DNA from: Desulfotruncus alcoholivorax DSM 16058
GTDB lineage: Bacteria; Bacillota; Desulfotomaculia; Desulfotomaculales; Desulfallaceae
Assembly (NCBI RefSeq): GCF_000430885.1
Contig: NZ_AUMW01000027.1
Span: 1 to 52,771, forward strand
Direction of reading: 5' to 3'
Length of the DNA: 52,771 nt
Of the stretch, positions 8,468 through 17,562 are shown one piece after another; the stretch's first letter is position 1, and every line of letters starts with the position of its first letter. The position numbers and the translations under genes were made by a program. The notes under the pieces are model-generated. The model was not told where the DNA came from. It worked only from the letters and a program-made list of their open reading frames with translations, and did not search any database.

Positions 8468-8496
8468 AAATCCAACCGGGTGGTTGGATTTTTTTT
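8468..8496 (+). terminator. Strong intrinsic terminator after the spoIIP pair
   Basis: The perfect 10-bp stem AAATCCAACC (8468-8477) / GGTTGGATTT (8482-8491), with loop GGGT, is followed by a run of T. It ends the spoIIP transcript before the sigma-factor locus. The ~90 bases between the previous gene and this hairpin hold only a weak ACCCGG/CCGGGT pairing (8397-8437). Confidence 0.9.
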
Positions 8497-8514
8497 GAAC
8501 AAAAACGTAACCTT

Positions 8515-8544
8515 TTGATACTCTAATTACTTAATTATTATAAA
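8515..8544 (+). promoter_or_regulatory. Putative promoter of the split sigma-factor locus
   Basis: TTGATA (8515-8520), an 18-base spacer and TATAAA (8539-8544) resemble a housekeeping sigma-A promoter. It lies ~33 bases before the TTG start of the sigma gene, with GCAGGGGGGA as ribosome binding site. Confidence 0.6.
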
Positions 8545-8577
8545 CTGACATACCCGCGGGGCAGGGGGGATTATCCA

Positions 8578-8913
8578 TTGGACCAGTGGTTGGAAAATGA
8601 GGCACATCTGATTGAAAGGGCAAGATCGGATCCGAATGCCTTTATTGCACTATATGAACACTACTTTCCTTATTTATACCGCTATTCATATTACCGTACC
8701 AAAAGTAAACAGGAAACTGAAGACGAGGTCTCGCAGACTTTTCTGAACAAAATGGAAAATATTGCTAAATTAAAGCAAAAAGGCATTCCCTTTGGCTGCT
8801 GGTTGTATCGCATAGCGGGAAATATTATATACCATAATTTAAGACGCAAAAATAGAGAAAACAGCTTAAACGAGCATACTTTCATTTCCGAAATAGAAAT
8901 AACGCCCGAGTAA
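8578..8913 (+). CDS. Sigma-70 family factor, region 2 half (ends at in-frame TAA)
   Basis: 111 residues from TTG, 7 bases after a strong GGGGGGA site. It contains a complete ECF-type region 2: FIALYEHYFPYLYRYSYYRT, then TEDEVSQTFLNKM, then GCWLYRIAGNIIYHNLRRKN, which covers core binding and -10 recognition. It stops at TAA 8911-8913 exactly where the linker to region 4 begins. The next codon, in the same frame, is ATG and opens the region 4 half. The gene is therefore either a split two-protein sigma factor, a readthrough or reinitiation product, or a gene recently broken by a nonsense mutation. It lies between spoIIP and lepA, where no sigma gene occurs in B. subtilis. Confidence 0.85.
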   Translation: MDQWLENEAHLIERARSDPNAFIALYEHYFPYLYRYSYYRTKSKQETEDEVSQTFLNKMENIAKLKQKGIPFGCWLYRIAGNIIYHNLRRKNRENSLNEHTFISEIEITPE

Positions 8914-9102
8914 ATGGACCTGCTGAAGTTTCTTCATGCATTGCCGGAAGCGCAGCAGCAAGTAGTAACGCTACGCTATATCCAGGACTTAAGTATCCGC
9001 GATGTAGTCCGGATAATCAACCGGTCGGAAGGGGCAGTTAAACAACTGGCATTAAGGGGCCTGCGAGCACTGCGAGAAAGGATGGATGATGGTGAAAGAT
9101 AA
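8914..9102 (+). CDS. Sigma-70 family factor, region 4 half
   Basis: 62 residues in the same frame as the preceding region 2 half and directly abutting its stop (TAA then ATG). It is a full sigma region 4 with the -35-binding helix-turn-helix: LPEAQQQVVTLRYIQDLSIR, then DVVRIINRSEGAVKQLALRG. No ribosome binding site precedes the ATG, so translation would need reinitiation after the TAA or readthrough. A 24-codon reading frame (9086-9160) overlaps its end, where an anti-sigma gene is often found. That frame may be a relic of one, but it carries no recognisable domain. Confidence 0.8.
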   Translation: MDLLKFLHALPEAQQQVVTLRYIQDLSIRDVVRIINRSEGAVKQLALRGLRALRERMDDGER

Positions 9103-9195
9103 ATTGGAAGAATTGGAGGCCAGTTTTTGTATTATGCCTTATTCAGATTTTAAATTCTGACTTTGACGAATCCCTGTACTCTCCGCAGGTTGTTC

Positions 9196-9225
9196 TTTTC
9201 AGCCTGACCTGGTGAATGCTATAAT
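9196..9225 (+). promoter_or_regulatory. Putative lepA promoter
   Basis: A perfect TATAAT (9220-9225) is preceded at 18 bases by the weak -35 candidate TTTTCA (9196-9201). It lies ~45 bases upstream of the lepA start. Confidence 0.5.
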
Positions 9226-9270
9226 ATACTGATATGAATTGACCTAATTTTTAAGGGAGAGGAACTGGCA

Positions 9271-11079
9271 GTGCAAAGAAGACAGGAACGAATTAGAAAC
9301 TTTTGTATTATCGCCCACATTGACCACGGCAAGTCTACTCTTGCCGACAGGTTGTTGGAATATACCGGTGCCCTTACCCAGCGCGAAATGTCTGAACAAG
9401 TGTTGGACCAGATGGATCTGGAAAGGGAAAGGGGCATAACTATAAAGCTGCAGGCCGTCCGCCTCAATTACCGGGCCCGGGACGGGCGGGAATACATTTT
9501 AAACCTAATAGATACTCCCGGGCATGTGGACTTTACTTATGAAGTTTCGCGCAGTCTTGCCTCCTGCGAAGGCGCATTGCTGGTGGTTGACTCGGCACAG
9601 GGAATTGAGGCCCAAACACTGGCTAACGTATACCTGGCTATAGATCATGACCTGGAAATTATACCGGTGATAAATAAAATTGACCTTCCTGCTGCCGACC
9701 CTGATCGGGTTAGGAGTGAGATTGAGGACGTTATCGGCCTGGACGCATCCGACGCCATTCTTGCTTCAGCTAAAAACGGCACAGGGGTGGAGGAGATATT
9801 GGAAAGCATAGTTACCCGAATACCACCACCGCAGGGGGATGAAAATGCGCCATTGCAGGCGCTGATCTTTGATTCGCATTATGACTCTTACAGGGGCGTG
9901 GTTGCTTATATCCGGGTTGTTCAGGGCCGGATCAGTAAAGGAATGCAGATTAAAATGATGGCTACAGACAAGGAATTTGAAGTCAACGAACTGGGTGTTT
10001 TTAAACCTGCGCCGGTATCAGTCGACGAATTAAGTGCCGGTGAAGTGGGTTACTTTGCCGCCAGCATGAAAAATGTCAAGGATACCAGGGTAGGCGACAC
10101 TGTTACCGATGCCCGGCGTCCCGCGGCTGAACCCCTGCCTGGTTACCGTCAGGTTAAGCCGATGGTTTATTGCGGGCTTTACCCGGTTGAATCCGCTGAC
10201 TATGAAGATTTGCGCGATGCTCTGGATAAGCTGAAACTTAATGATGCCTCTCTGGTTTATGAGCCGGAAACATCCGATGCCCTGGGCTTTGGCTATCGCT
10301 GTGGTTTTTTGGGCTTGCTGCACATGGAAATAATCCAGGAAAGATTAGAGCGGGAATACGGAATTAATCTAATAACTACAGCGCCCAGTGTTGTTTACCG
10401 GATAACGACCACTGCCGGCGAAGTGGTTGAGATTGATAACCCCAGCAAAATGCCTGATGCCGGTAAAATAACCATGATGGAAGAACCTTTTGTTTCCGCC
10501 ACGGTTATGGTGCCCCAGGAATATGTGGGTGCGGTGATGGATTTGTGCCAGGACCGCCGCGGGGTCTATGTTGATATGGTTTATATGATCCAGAGCAGGG
10601 TTATGCTAAAATATGATTTGCCGCTCAGCGAGATTATTTTTGATTTTTTTGATCAATTAAAATCACGCACCAGAGGCTATGCCTCCCTGGATTACGAAGT
10701 AGCGGGCTACCGGGAATCGAAACTGGTTAAAATGGATATTTTAGTCAACGGGGAACCTCTGGACGCTTTAAGTGTAATTATCCATAAAGACAAGGCTTAT
10801 GGCCGGGGCAGGGCGCTGGTTGAAAAGCTCCGCAGCCTGATTCCCAGGCAGATGTTTGAAATACCGCTACAGGCGGCCATTGGAAATAAAATTATTGCCC
10901 GCGAAACGATCCGGGCTTTGCGTAAAGATGTCCTTGCCAAATGCTACGGCGGAGATATCACGCGTAAACGGAAACTGTTGGAAAAGCAAAAGGAAGGCAA
11001 ACGGAGGATGAAACGAGTAGGAAATGTTGAAATTCCTCAGGAAGCATTTATGGCGGTGTTAAATGTAAAGGATGAATAA
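9271..11079 (+). CDS. lepA: Elongation factor 4 (translational GTPase LepA)
   Basis: A 602-residue GTPase. Seen: G1 [16 protein letters not shown]2 RERGITIK, G3 DTPGHVDF, G4 NKIDLP, followed by EF-G-like domains II, III and V and the LepA-specific C-terminal domain ([20 protein letters not shown]). It acts on the ribosome, promoting back-translocation or efficient initiation under stress. The start is GTG after AAGGGAGAGG. Position between the spoIIP group and hemW is as in B. subtilis. Confidence 0.98.
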   Translation: MQRRQERIRNFCIIAHIDHGKSTLADRLLEYTGALTQREMSEQVLDQMDLERERGITIKLQAVRLNYRARDGREYILNLIDTPGHVDFTYEVSRSLASCEGALLVVDSAQGIEAQTLANVYLAIDHDLEIIPVINKIDLPAADPDRVRSEIEDVIGLDASDAILASAKNGTGVEEILESIVTRIPPPQGDENAPLQALIFDSHYDSYRGVVAYIRVVQGRISKGMQIKMMATDKEFEVNELGVFKPAPVSVDELSAGEVGYFAASMKNVKDTRVGDTVTDARRPAAEPLPGYRQVKPMVYCGLYPVESADYEDLRDALDKLKLNDASLVYEPETSDALGFGYRCGFLGLLHMEIIQERLEREYGINLITTAPSVVYRITTTAGEVVEIDNPSKMPDAGKITMMEEPFVSATVMVPQEYVGAVMDLCQDRRGVYVDMVYMIQSRVMLKYDLPLSEIIFDFFDQLKSRTRGYASLDYEVAGYRESKLVKMDILVNGEPLDALSVIIHKDKAYGRGRALVEKLRSLIPRQMFEIPLQAAIGNKIIARETIRALRKDVLAKCYGGDITRKRKLLEKQKEGKRRMKRVGNVEIPQEAFMAVLNVKDE

Positions 11080-11099
11080 TTAACGTTCAGGTGATGTTT

Positions 11100-11324
11100 A
11101 TGAGCTGTTATTTAAGACACTGTGGAACTATTATGGAAAAGGCCGGGGTAACCCCGTCAAGTAAAGAAGCACGGCGCAAAGTGGACAGGGCGATGCGGGA
11201 AATTATGGGCTTGCCGGATTCTAAGTGCCCGGAAGTTTGGCAAGAAATCAAAAAAGTTTTACAAGAAACGGGCGGGGAGGAACGGCTGGCTGCCAATCTG
11301 CGCCATAAGTTGCTTGGAAGCTAA
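11100..11324 (+). CDS. Hypothetical small protein between lepA and hemW
   Basis: About 74 residues, starting at ATG 11100 after CAGGTGATG; GTG 11091 and ATG 11094 are alternatives. It begins MSCYLRHC and is otherwise mostly charged helix: KAGVTPSSKEARRKVDRAMR, then CPEVWQEIKKVL. There are no membrane segments. I do not recognise a family. The good start, lack of in-frame stops and tight packing between lepA and hemW support a real gene. Confidence 0.65.
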   Translation: MSCYLRHCGTIMEKAGVTPSSKEARRKVDRAMREIMGLPDSKCPEVWQEIKKVLQETGGEERLAANLRHKLLGS

Positions 11325-11349
11325 ACTAATATATAAGCTGGGTAATATT

Positions 11350-12549
11350 ATGGTCAATGATATCAATTACGTTTCAAATTACTGCTTTATTGGTGAAAAT
11401 CCACCCACGTCCTTATATGTCCACGTGCCTTTTTGCATTCGCAAGTGCGATTACTGCGATTTTATATCCTTTCCTTATAACTCCAAGGATGCTGTAAGGT
11501 TTGTAGCAGGACTGCGCCGGGAAATAGAATTAATTAATGCCGGCTGCGAAAAAAGTTTATCTATATCGACTGTTTTTATGGGTGGGGGCACTCCCTCCTG
11601 TTTATCTTTAGAACTAATATTGGAAATAATAAAGTTAATCAAAAACAACTTTTCTTTATCAGATAATGCCGAATTCACAGTTGAGGCCAATCCCGGAACT
11701 ATTGACCGGGAAAAGCTGGATCTGCTGTACCGGGCCGGCGTGAACAGGCTCAGTATCGGCGCTCAGGCGTTTGACAGTCAAACCCTGAATATTCTGGGGC
11801 GGATCCATACCAGCGAGCAGACGATTGATGCAATTCGGGCAGCCAGGGCGGCCGGTTTCGATAATATTAACCTGGATCTGATTTTTGGTGTTCCGGGTCA
11901 GAGTCCCGCTGCCTGGCGCCGCTGTCTGGAGCAGGCAATCCAATTGCAAACAGAACACATTGCGGCTTACGGCCTGCAAGTTGAAGAAAGAACGAGGCTC
12001 AAGCGCCGGCTGGACCGAGGTGAACTGTTACCCTGCGCGGAGGAAGATCAAATTCAAATGTACGAGGACACAGCTGCTTTGCTGGAGCATGCCGGCCTAC
12101 GTAAATATGAAATATCCAATTACGCCCGGCCGGGCAGGGAATGCCGCCATAATCTTGTTTACTGGCACAACGGGGAGTATATCGGAATGGGCCCTGCTGC
12201 CCATTCCCGGATTAAAAACAGGCGTTTTGCCAATACCGAAAATATCAACCTGTATTTATCCAAACTGGAAGCCGGAGTGCTGCCGGTAGCCTGGGAGGAA
12301 ACTGTTACGCCCGAAAATGATGCCTTTGAAACAATTTTCCTTGGCTTGCGACTTGCTGCCGGCCTTAACCTGGAATGGTTTAAAGCCAGATTCGGATACT
12401 CGTTAGATGAACGCTATCCCGGTGTTGTCCGGCGGCTGATAGAACAGGGTTTTCTTGAAGAAGCGGAAGGTTGCCTGCGCTTAACCCGCCGGGGGGTAAA
12501 TGTTTCGAATATGGTCATGAGCGAGTTTGTGCCTCCTACAAGTTATTGA
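11350..12549 (+). CDS. hemW: Radical SAM heme chaperone HemW
   Basis: About 399 residues. The SAM cluster motif VPFCIRKCDYCDF lies near residue 35, followed by GGGTPSCLS, SIGAQAFDSQTLNILGR, LDLIFGVPGQ and GMGPAAHSR, all typical of the HemN/HemW family. The CxxxCxxC form without a fourth Cys, and the linkage to lepA and hrcA, favour HemW (heme chaperone) over the oxygen-independent coproporphyrinogen oxidase HemN. ATG 11350 is taken as start. A TTG at 11314 overlapping the previous gene has no ribosome binding site. Confidence 0.92.
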   Translation: MVNDINYVSNYCFIGENPPTSLYVHVPFCIRKCDYCDFISFPYNSKDAVRFVAGLRREIELINAGCEKSLSISTVFMGGGTPSCLSLELILEIIKLIKNNFSLSDNAEFTVEANPGTIDREKLDLLYRAGVNRLSIGAQAFDSQTLNILGRIHTSEQTIDAIRAARAAGFDNINLDLIFGVPGQSPAAWRRCLEQAIQLQTEHIAAYGLQVEERTRLKRRLDRGELLPCAEEDQIQMYEDTAALLEHAGLRKYEISNYARPGRECRHNLVYWHNGEYIGMGPAAHSRIKNRRFANTENINLYLSKLEAGVLPVAWEETVTPENDAFETIFLGLRLAAGLNLEWFKARFGYSLDERYPGVVRRLIEQGFLEEAEGCLRLTRRGVNVSNMVMSEFVPPTSY

Positions 12550-12574
12550 CAAAAGAAATTATTGGTGCTATGTT
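12546..12574 (+). promoter_or_regulatory. Promoter of the hrcA-dnaK heat-shock operon
   Basis: A perfect -35 TTGACA (12546-12551), a 17-base spacer and TATGTT (12569-12574). It begins at the stop codon of hemW and lies directly upstream of the CIRCE operator, the standard arrangement for HrcA repression of sigma-A transcription. Confidence 0.85.
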
Positions 12575-12585
12575 TTTAATAGGTG

Positions 12586-12612
12586 TTAGCACTCAATACA
12601 AGAGAGTGCTAA
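12586..12612 (+). promoter_or_regulatory. CIRCE operator (HrcA binding site)
   Basis: A perfect inverted repeat TTAGCACTC (12586-12594), 9 spacer bases, GAGTGCTAA (12604-12612), identical to the CIRCE consensus. It sits between the promoter and the hrcA start, so HrcA should autoregulate the whole operon, released on heat shock when GroE is titrated. Confidence 0.98.
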
Positions 12613-12619
12613 CAAGGGG

Positions 12620-13675
12620 GTGTTGGGACTGACTCTTGACGCCAGAAAACAAAATGTTTTATTGGCAATAATTCAGGATTATATTTCTACCGCTGAACCT
12701 GTGGGTTCCAGGACCATTGCCAGAAAATATAAGTTGGGGGTCAGCCCGGCTACCATCAGGAATGAAATGGCTGATCTTGAAGAGATGGGATACATAGAAC
12801 AGCCACATACTTCAGCCGGGCGGATACCTTCCGGTATGGGTTACCGGTATTACGTCGACCATTTAATGAAACGCGGGGAATTAAGCAGCGAAGAGGAAAA
12901 GCTGGTTCTTAACAGCTACCTGACCAAGGTTCAAGATATAGGTCAGGTTCTCCGCCGGACCGGGAAGTTATTGTCTCAAATCACAAATTATACGGCTGTA
13001 GTTTTTACCAATCATTACGGTAAGGGCAAATTCAAGCATATTCAGCTGGTTCATTTAAATCCGACCCAGGCGATGATGATAGTGGTAACCGATGCCGGGG
13101 CTGTACATCACCAGATTGTTGAAATACCGGAAAGCATCAGGCCTGCTGATTTGGAGACTATCTCAACCGTTCTGAATCAGAAAATGCAAGGGATGTCTCT
13201 GGAAAATATACGCCTGACACTGGTAAAAGAAATTTATTTTGAACTGGCTAAACAAAAGCATATTTTAAACATGGCCATGGATTTGATTCAACAGAGCCTG
13301 TCCACTGAAGGAGGGGACAAAATTTACCTGGGTGGTATATTTAATATTCTTAACCAGCCGGAATTCCACAGCATTGAAAAAGTTAAAACCCTGCTCAGCT
13401 TGTTGGAGCAAGAGGCCAAATTGGCGGAGATCATGGTTGATGTAATTAATACCGATGGTGTAACGGCAAAGATAGGTGATGAAATAGAAAACGAGCAAAT
13501 GAAGGACTGCAGTATGGTCATGGCCGGCTATTCTGCCGGAGGGAAAGCGCTGGGAAGCATTGGCTTAATCGGTCCAACCAGGATGGATTACGCTAAAGCT
13601 TTTGCCGTGGTCGAATACATGACCAGAAATCTTTCCTTGGTGATGGAAAGGTTGCTGAGGGGCCGTGGCAGTTAA
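12620..13675 (+). CDS. hrcA: Heat-inducible transcription repressor HrcA
   Basis: 351 residues. The N-terminal winged helix has LLAIIQDYISTAEPVGSRTI, then GVSPATIRNEMADLEEMGYI and QPHTSAGRIPSGMGYRYYVD, all diagnostic of HrcA, followed by the GAF-like dimerisation domain. It represses its own operon through the CIRCE site just upstream. GTG 12620 or TTG 12623 is the start, very close behind AAGGGGG. Confidence 0.97.
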   Translation: MLGLTLDARKQNVLLAIIQDYISTAEPVGSRTIARKYKLGVSPATIRNEMADLEEMGYIEQPHTSAGRIPSGMGYRYYVDHLMKRGELSSEEEKLVLNSYLTKVQDIGQVLRRTGKLLSQITNYTAVVFTNHYGKGKFKHIQLVHLNPTQAMMIVVTDAGAVHHQIVEIPESIRPADLETISTVLNQKMQGMSLENIRLTLVKEIYFELAKQKHILNMAMDLIQQSLSTEGGDKIYLGGIFNILNQPEFHSIEKVKTLLSLLEQEAKLAEIMVDVINTDGVTAKIGDEIENEQMKDCSMVMAGYSAGGKALGSIGLIGPTRMDYAKAFAVVEYMTRNLSLVMERLLRGRGS

Positions 13676-13742
13676 TTAACAGCAATTATGTTTGAATAAG
13701 CTGCCGCCTGGCCAGGCTGGCAGCTGCGGAGGTGAATTTACT

Positions 13743-14387
13743 TTGCCAAATTCGGAAATGCAGCAAGACTCCTGCCGGGCAAAAGATAGTAATGACACCA
13801 GTGGCCAGCAGGAAAAAGGTTTATCGGCCGAGGATGCTGAGGAGCAATTGAATGGGCAGAAACTGAACAGCGTGCAACAGCAGGAAGAAGGTTCACCTGC
13901 TGGGGCTGCTGGAGAGCAGTTGGATGTCGAGCAGCTGCGCAAAGAGCTGGCGGAACAAAAAGCAAAAGCTGAAGAATACTTTAACCGTCTTGTGCGGCTT
14001 CAGGCTGATTTTGATAATTACCGAAAACGTACCCAGAGGGAGAAGGAAGAGTATATTAAATACGCGTCCGCCTCACTGTGCGAACAGCTTTTGCCGGTAA
14101 TTGACAACTTTCACTTGGCGCTGGCTGCAAAGGATGAGGATCCCTCCAACGTGGTTAAAGGGGTTGAGATGATCTATCGCCAGCTGGAAGAAATACTCCA
14201 AAGGGAAGGGTTGACCCCTGTCGAAGCGGTGGGACAACAATTTGACCCGGCTAAACACGAGGCGGTAATGCAGGAAGAAACTCGGGAACACCCTGAAAAT
14301 ACGGTAATAGCTGAATTGCGCCGGGGATATTATTTAAAGGACAGACTGCTCCGGCCGGCAATGGTTAAGGTAGCTAAACCCTGCTGA
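13743..14387 (+). CDS. grpE: Nucleotide exchange factor GrpE
   Basis: About 214 residues. TTG 13743 is chosen because GGAGGTGAA precedes it by 5 bases. A long, Glu/Gln-rich, low-complexity N-terminal arm (residues 1-60) leads into the coiled coil ([34 protein letters not shown]) and the C-terminal beta wing that contacts DnaK. It drives ADP release from DnaK. It is the second gene of the CIRCE-controlled operon. Confidence 0.95.
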   Translation: MPNSEMQQDSCRAKDSNDTSGQQEKGLSAEDAEEQLNGQKLNSVQQQEEGSPAGAAGEQLDVEQLRKELAEQKAKAEEYFNRLVRLQADFDNYRKRTQREKEEYIKYASASLCEQLLPVIDNFHLALAAKDEDPSNVVKGVEMIYRQLEEILQREGLTPVEAVGQQFDPAKHEAVMQEETREHPENTVIAELRRGYYLKDRLLRPAMVKVAKPC

Positions 14388-14445
14388 TTACCTGTTGTGT
14401 TTAAATTGTGATATATCCGATTTACCATTTGAGGAGGAGAGATAC

Positions 14446-16284
14446 ATGGCAAAAGTACTGGGAATTGACCTGGGAACCACAAACTCTTGCATGGCTGTAA
14501 TAGAAGGTGGCGAGGCTACTGTTATACCCAACGCCGAAGGCGGCAGGACTACCCCGTCAGTTGTAGGCTTTTCAAAAACAGGGGAAAGGCTGGTCGGCCA
14601 GGTGGCCAAGAACCAGTTTATCAGCAATCCCGATCGTACCATTGCGTCAATTAAAAGACATATGGGTAGTGATTATAAGGTAAATATAGACGGCAAAAGC
14701 TATACCCCGCAGGAAATTTCGGCCATGATTTTACAGAAATTAAAGGCCGATGCCGAAGCATACCTGGGCGAAAAGGTTACCCAGGCCGTAATTACGGTTC
14801 CGGCTTATTTTACAGATGCCCAGCGGCAGGCGACAAAGGATGCAGGAAAAATTGCCGGGCTTGAGGTGCTGCGGATTATCAACGAGCCGACAGCTGCGGC
14901 TCTTGCTTACGGTTTGGATAAAGAAGAAGACCAAACCATTTTGGTATTTGACCTGGGCGGAGGAACCTTTGACGTTTCCATTCTTGAACTGGGGGATGGC
15001 GTGTTTGAGGTTAAAGCCACCAGCGGTAATAACCGCCTGGGAGGAGACGATTTTGACCAAAGGATCGTTGAGTACCTTGCAAGTGAATTTAAAAAGGACG
15101 CAGGTATTGACCTTAAGGGTGACCGCATGGCTATGCAGCGTTTGAGAGATGCTGCTGAAAAGGCCAAGGTGGAGCTTAGCGGTGTGATGACCACCAATAT
15201 TAACCTGCCTTTTATCACAGCCGATGCCAGCGGGCCGAAACACCTGGATATCACTTTAACCAGGGCCAAGTTTAATGAACTCACTGCCGACCTGGTGGAA
15301 AAAACCATGGGGCCGACCAGGCAGGCCATGGCGGATGCCGGACTGGAGCCCAAGGACATAAACAAAGTGCTGCTGGTGGGCGGATCAACCCGTATTCCTG
15401 CGGTGCAGGAGGCAATTAAGAAGTACCTTCAAAAAGAGCCCCATAAAGGAATTAACCCTGATGAATGCGTGGCAATTGGCGCTGCAATTCAAGCAGGTGT
15501 TCTGGCAGGCGAGGTTAAAGATGTGCTGCTCCTGGACGTTACCCCGCTCTCACTGGGCATTGAAACCCTGGGTGGCGTCTTTACCAAGCTGATTGAGCGG
15601 AACACCACCATTCCTACCTCAAAAAGCCAGATTTTCTCCACGGCGGCTGACGGACAGACAACGGTGGAAATCCATGTGCTGCAGGGTGAGCGCTCTATGG
15701 CGGCAGGCAACAAGACTTTGGGCCGCTTCCAGCTGACCGGTATTCCTCCTGCGCCGCGTGGCGTGCCGCAGATTGAAGTAACATTTGATATAGATGTTAA
15801 CGGTATTGTCAATGTGTCGGCCAAGGATATGGGCACCGGTAAGAGCCAGAGTATCACTATCACCGGCGGGACGGGACTCACTGAAGATGAAATTGAAAAA
15901 ATGGTCAAAGATGCCGAGCGTCACGCCGAAGAAGATAAGAAACGCAAAGAAAGCGTGGAACTGCGCAACCAGGCGGACAGCACGATCTATCAGGCTGAAA
16001 AGACGATTAAGGATCTGGGCGACAAGGCTGATCAGGCCAAGGTTAATGAGGTAAACAAGGCTGCTGAGGAATTGAAGGAAGCACTAAAAGGTGAAGATAA
16101 CGAGAAAATTAAAAATGCCATGGAAGCCTTGAACAAACCACTTTACGAGTTGACTGCCGCGCTCTACCAGCAGCAGGCGCAAGGCCAGGCGCAAGGCCAG
16201 GGTGGGGGCGGCGCTTCAGCGGAGCAAGGTAAGGATAATGTGGTGGATGCTGAGTACGAGGTTGACGACAATCAGAAAAAATAA
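14446..16284 (+). CDS. dnaK: Chaperone protein DnaK (Hsp70)
   Basis: 612 residues, ATG after GAGGAGGAGAG. The ATPase domain is clear: [49 protein letters not shown] and [16 protein letters not shown]. The substrate-binding domain follows ([17 protein letters not shown]), with a helical lid and a Gln/Gly-rich tail containing a short QAQGQ repeat. The insert-poor ATPase domain is of the Gram-positive type. Confidence 0.99.
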   Translation: MAKVLGIDLGTTNSCMAVIEGGEATVIPNAEGGRTTPSVVGFSKTGERLVGQVAKNQFISNPDRTIASIKRHMGSDYKVNIDGKSYTPQEISAMILQKLKADAEAYLGEKVTQAVITVPAYFTDAQRQATKDAGKIAGLEVLRIINEPTAAALAYGLDKEEDQTILVFDLGGGTFDVSILELGDGVFEVKATSGNNRLGGDDFDQRIVEYLASEFKKDAGIDLKGDRMAMQRLRDAAEKAKVELSGVMTTNINLPFITADASGPKHLDITLTRAKFNELTADLVEKTMGPTRQAMADAGLEPKDINKVLLVGGSTRIPAVQEAIKKYLQKEPHKGINPDECVAIGAAIQAGVLAGEVKDVLLLDVTPLSLGIETLGGVFTKLIERNTTIPTSKSQIFSTAADGQTTVEIHVLQGERSMAAGNKTLGRFQLTGIPPAPRGVPQIEVTFDIDVNGIVNVSAKDMGTGKSQSITITGGTGLTEDEIEKMVKDAERHAEEDKKRKESVELRNQADSTIYQAEKTIKDLGDKADQAKVNEVNKAAEELKEALKGEDNEKIKNAMEALNKPLYELTAALYQQQAQGQAQGQGGGGASAEQGKDNVVDAEYEVDDNQKK

Positions 16285-16326
16285 AGGATAATGCACCTTT
16301 AAGTAGAATATTCGTAGAATAGATAG

Positions 16327-16394
16327 TGTAGTTAATTTTTTGTAGTTAATTTTTGACCTTGCATCGGGAGGGCTGATATTTCCATGCCCTCCCG
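16327..16394 (+). promoter_or_regulatory. dnaK-dnaJ spacer with tandem repeat and GC-rich hairpin
   Basis: A perfect 14-base direct repeat, TGTAGTTAATTTTT, occurs twice in tandem (16327-16340 and 16341-16354). It is followed by a 9-bp hairpin, CGGGAGGGC (16365-16373) with GCCCTCCCG (16386-16394). Only GCGGTTTT follows, so this is at best a leaky terminator or an mRNA-processing/stability element that could lower dnaJ relative to dnaK. Confidence 0.55.
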
Positions 16395-16425
16395 GCGGTT
16401 TTGAATCATTAAGGTGGTGAGTTCC

Positions 16426-17544
16426 GTGGCGAAGCGGGATTACTATGAGGTGCTGGGAGTTTCCCGCCAGGCGTCTCAGGAAGAAATTAAAAAAGCTTAT
16501 CGAAAACTTGCCCGCCAGTATCACCCTGACGTGAATAAAGATGATCCAAATGCTGCGGAAAAGTTTAAGGAAATTACCGAAGCCTACGACGTTTTAAGCA
16601 ATCCAGAAAAGCGTGAAAATTACGATCGCTTTGGCCACGCGGCTACCGATGGCCAGTTTAACGGGTTTGGCGGATTCGGCGGCGCTGATTTTGGCGGTCT
16701 GGGAGATATTTTTGACATGTTTTTCGGAGGTTCCGGCCGGGCCAGGCGCGGGCCCGAGCGGGGTGCGGACTTGAGGGTTGATGTTGAGGTTACCTTTGAA
16801 GAAGCCGCATTTGGCCTGGAAAAGGACGTTAAAATTCCACGGACAGAAGAATGTAGCACCTGCGGCGGCAGCGGAGCTGCGCCCGGAACTTCAAAAAATA
16901 CCTGCAGCGCCTGCAATGGTACGGGGCAAATCCAATTTGCGCAGAGCACTCCTTTTGGCAGGATTGTACAATCGCGCACCTGTGACCGCTGCAGAGGTAC
17001 CGGGGCTGTTTTAGAAAAGCCTTGCCCCACTTGTAGAGGGGCCGGGCAAGTTCGCCGCACGAGGACGATTAAGGTTAAAATTCCTCCAGGGGTTGATCAC
17101 GGTACCAGATTACGTCTGTCGGGCGAAGGTGAGTCTGGTTTGCGAGGCGGTCCCAGAGGTGACCTGTTTGTATTTATCCATGTCCGGCCGCACGATATTT
17201 TTAGCCGCCAGGGCAATAATGTTATCATTGAAATGCCGGTTTCTTTCGTCCAGGCCTCCCTTGGCGATGAGATTTCAGTCCCCACGCTGGATGGGCAAGC
17301 CAAACTCAAAATTCCGGAGGGGACACAATCAGGTACGGTACTGCGGATGAAGGGCAAAGGTATTCCCGATGTGCGCGGTTACGGCCGGGGGGACCAGCAC
17401 GTTCATATTAAGGTAGTTACGCCTACCAGGTTAACCGACAGGCAAAAAGAATTATTAAAGGAATTTGCTAAGATTGAGGGCCAGAAACCACGCAGCAATG
17501 AAAAAGGATTTTTTGAAAAAGTTCGGGATGCCTTTATGGGATAA
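16426..17544 (+). CDS. dnaJ: Chaperone protein DnaJ (Hsp40)
   Basis: About 372 residues. GTG 16426 gives the canonical [12 protein letters not shown], 5 bases after AAGGTGGTGA. The J domain has YHPDVNKDD with the HPD triad, followed by a Gly/Phe-rich segment (residues ~75-105), four CxxCxGxG zinc repeats ([32 protein letters not shown]) and the C-terminal client-binding domain. It stimulates the DnaK ATPase. Confidence 0.98.
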   Translation: MAKRDYYEVLGVSRQASQEEIKKAYRKLARQYHPDVNKDDPNAAEKFKEITEAYDVLSNPEKRENYDRFGHAATDGQFNGFGGFGGADFGGLGDIFDMFFGGSGRARRGPERGADLRVDVEVTFEEAAFGLEKDVKIPRTEECSTCGGSGAAPGTSKNTCSACNGTGQIQFAQSTPFGRIVQSRTCDRCRGTGAVLEKPCPTCRGAGQVRRTRTIKVKIPPGVDHGTRLRLSGEGESGLRGGPRGDLFVFIHVRPHDIFSRQGNNVIIEMPVSFVQASLGDEISVPTLDGQAKLKIPEGTQSGTVLRMKGKGIPDVRGYGRGDQHVHIKVVTPTRLTDRQKELLKEFAKIEGQKPRSNEKGFFEKVRDAFMG

Positions 17545-17562
17545 ATTACGGAGGGCTGTTAA

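Noticed and set aside
8911-8913. The stop in the sigma gene as a frameshift
   Set aside because: Both halves are in the same frame, so this is a nonsense codon or natural boundary, not an indel.
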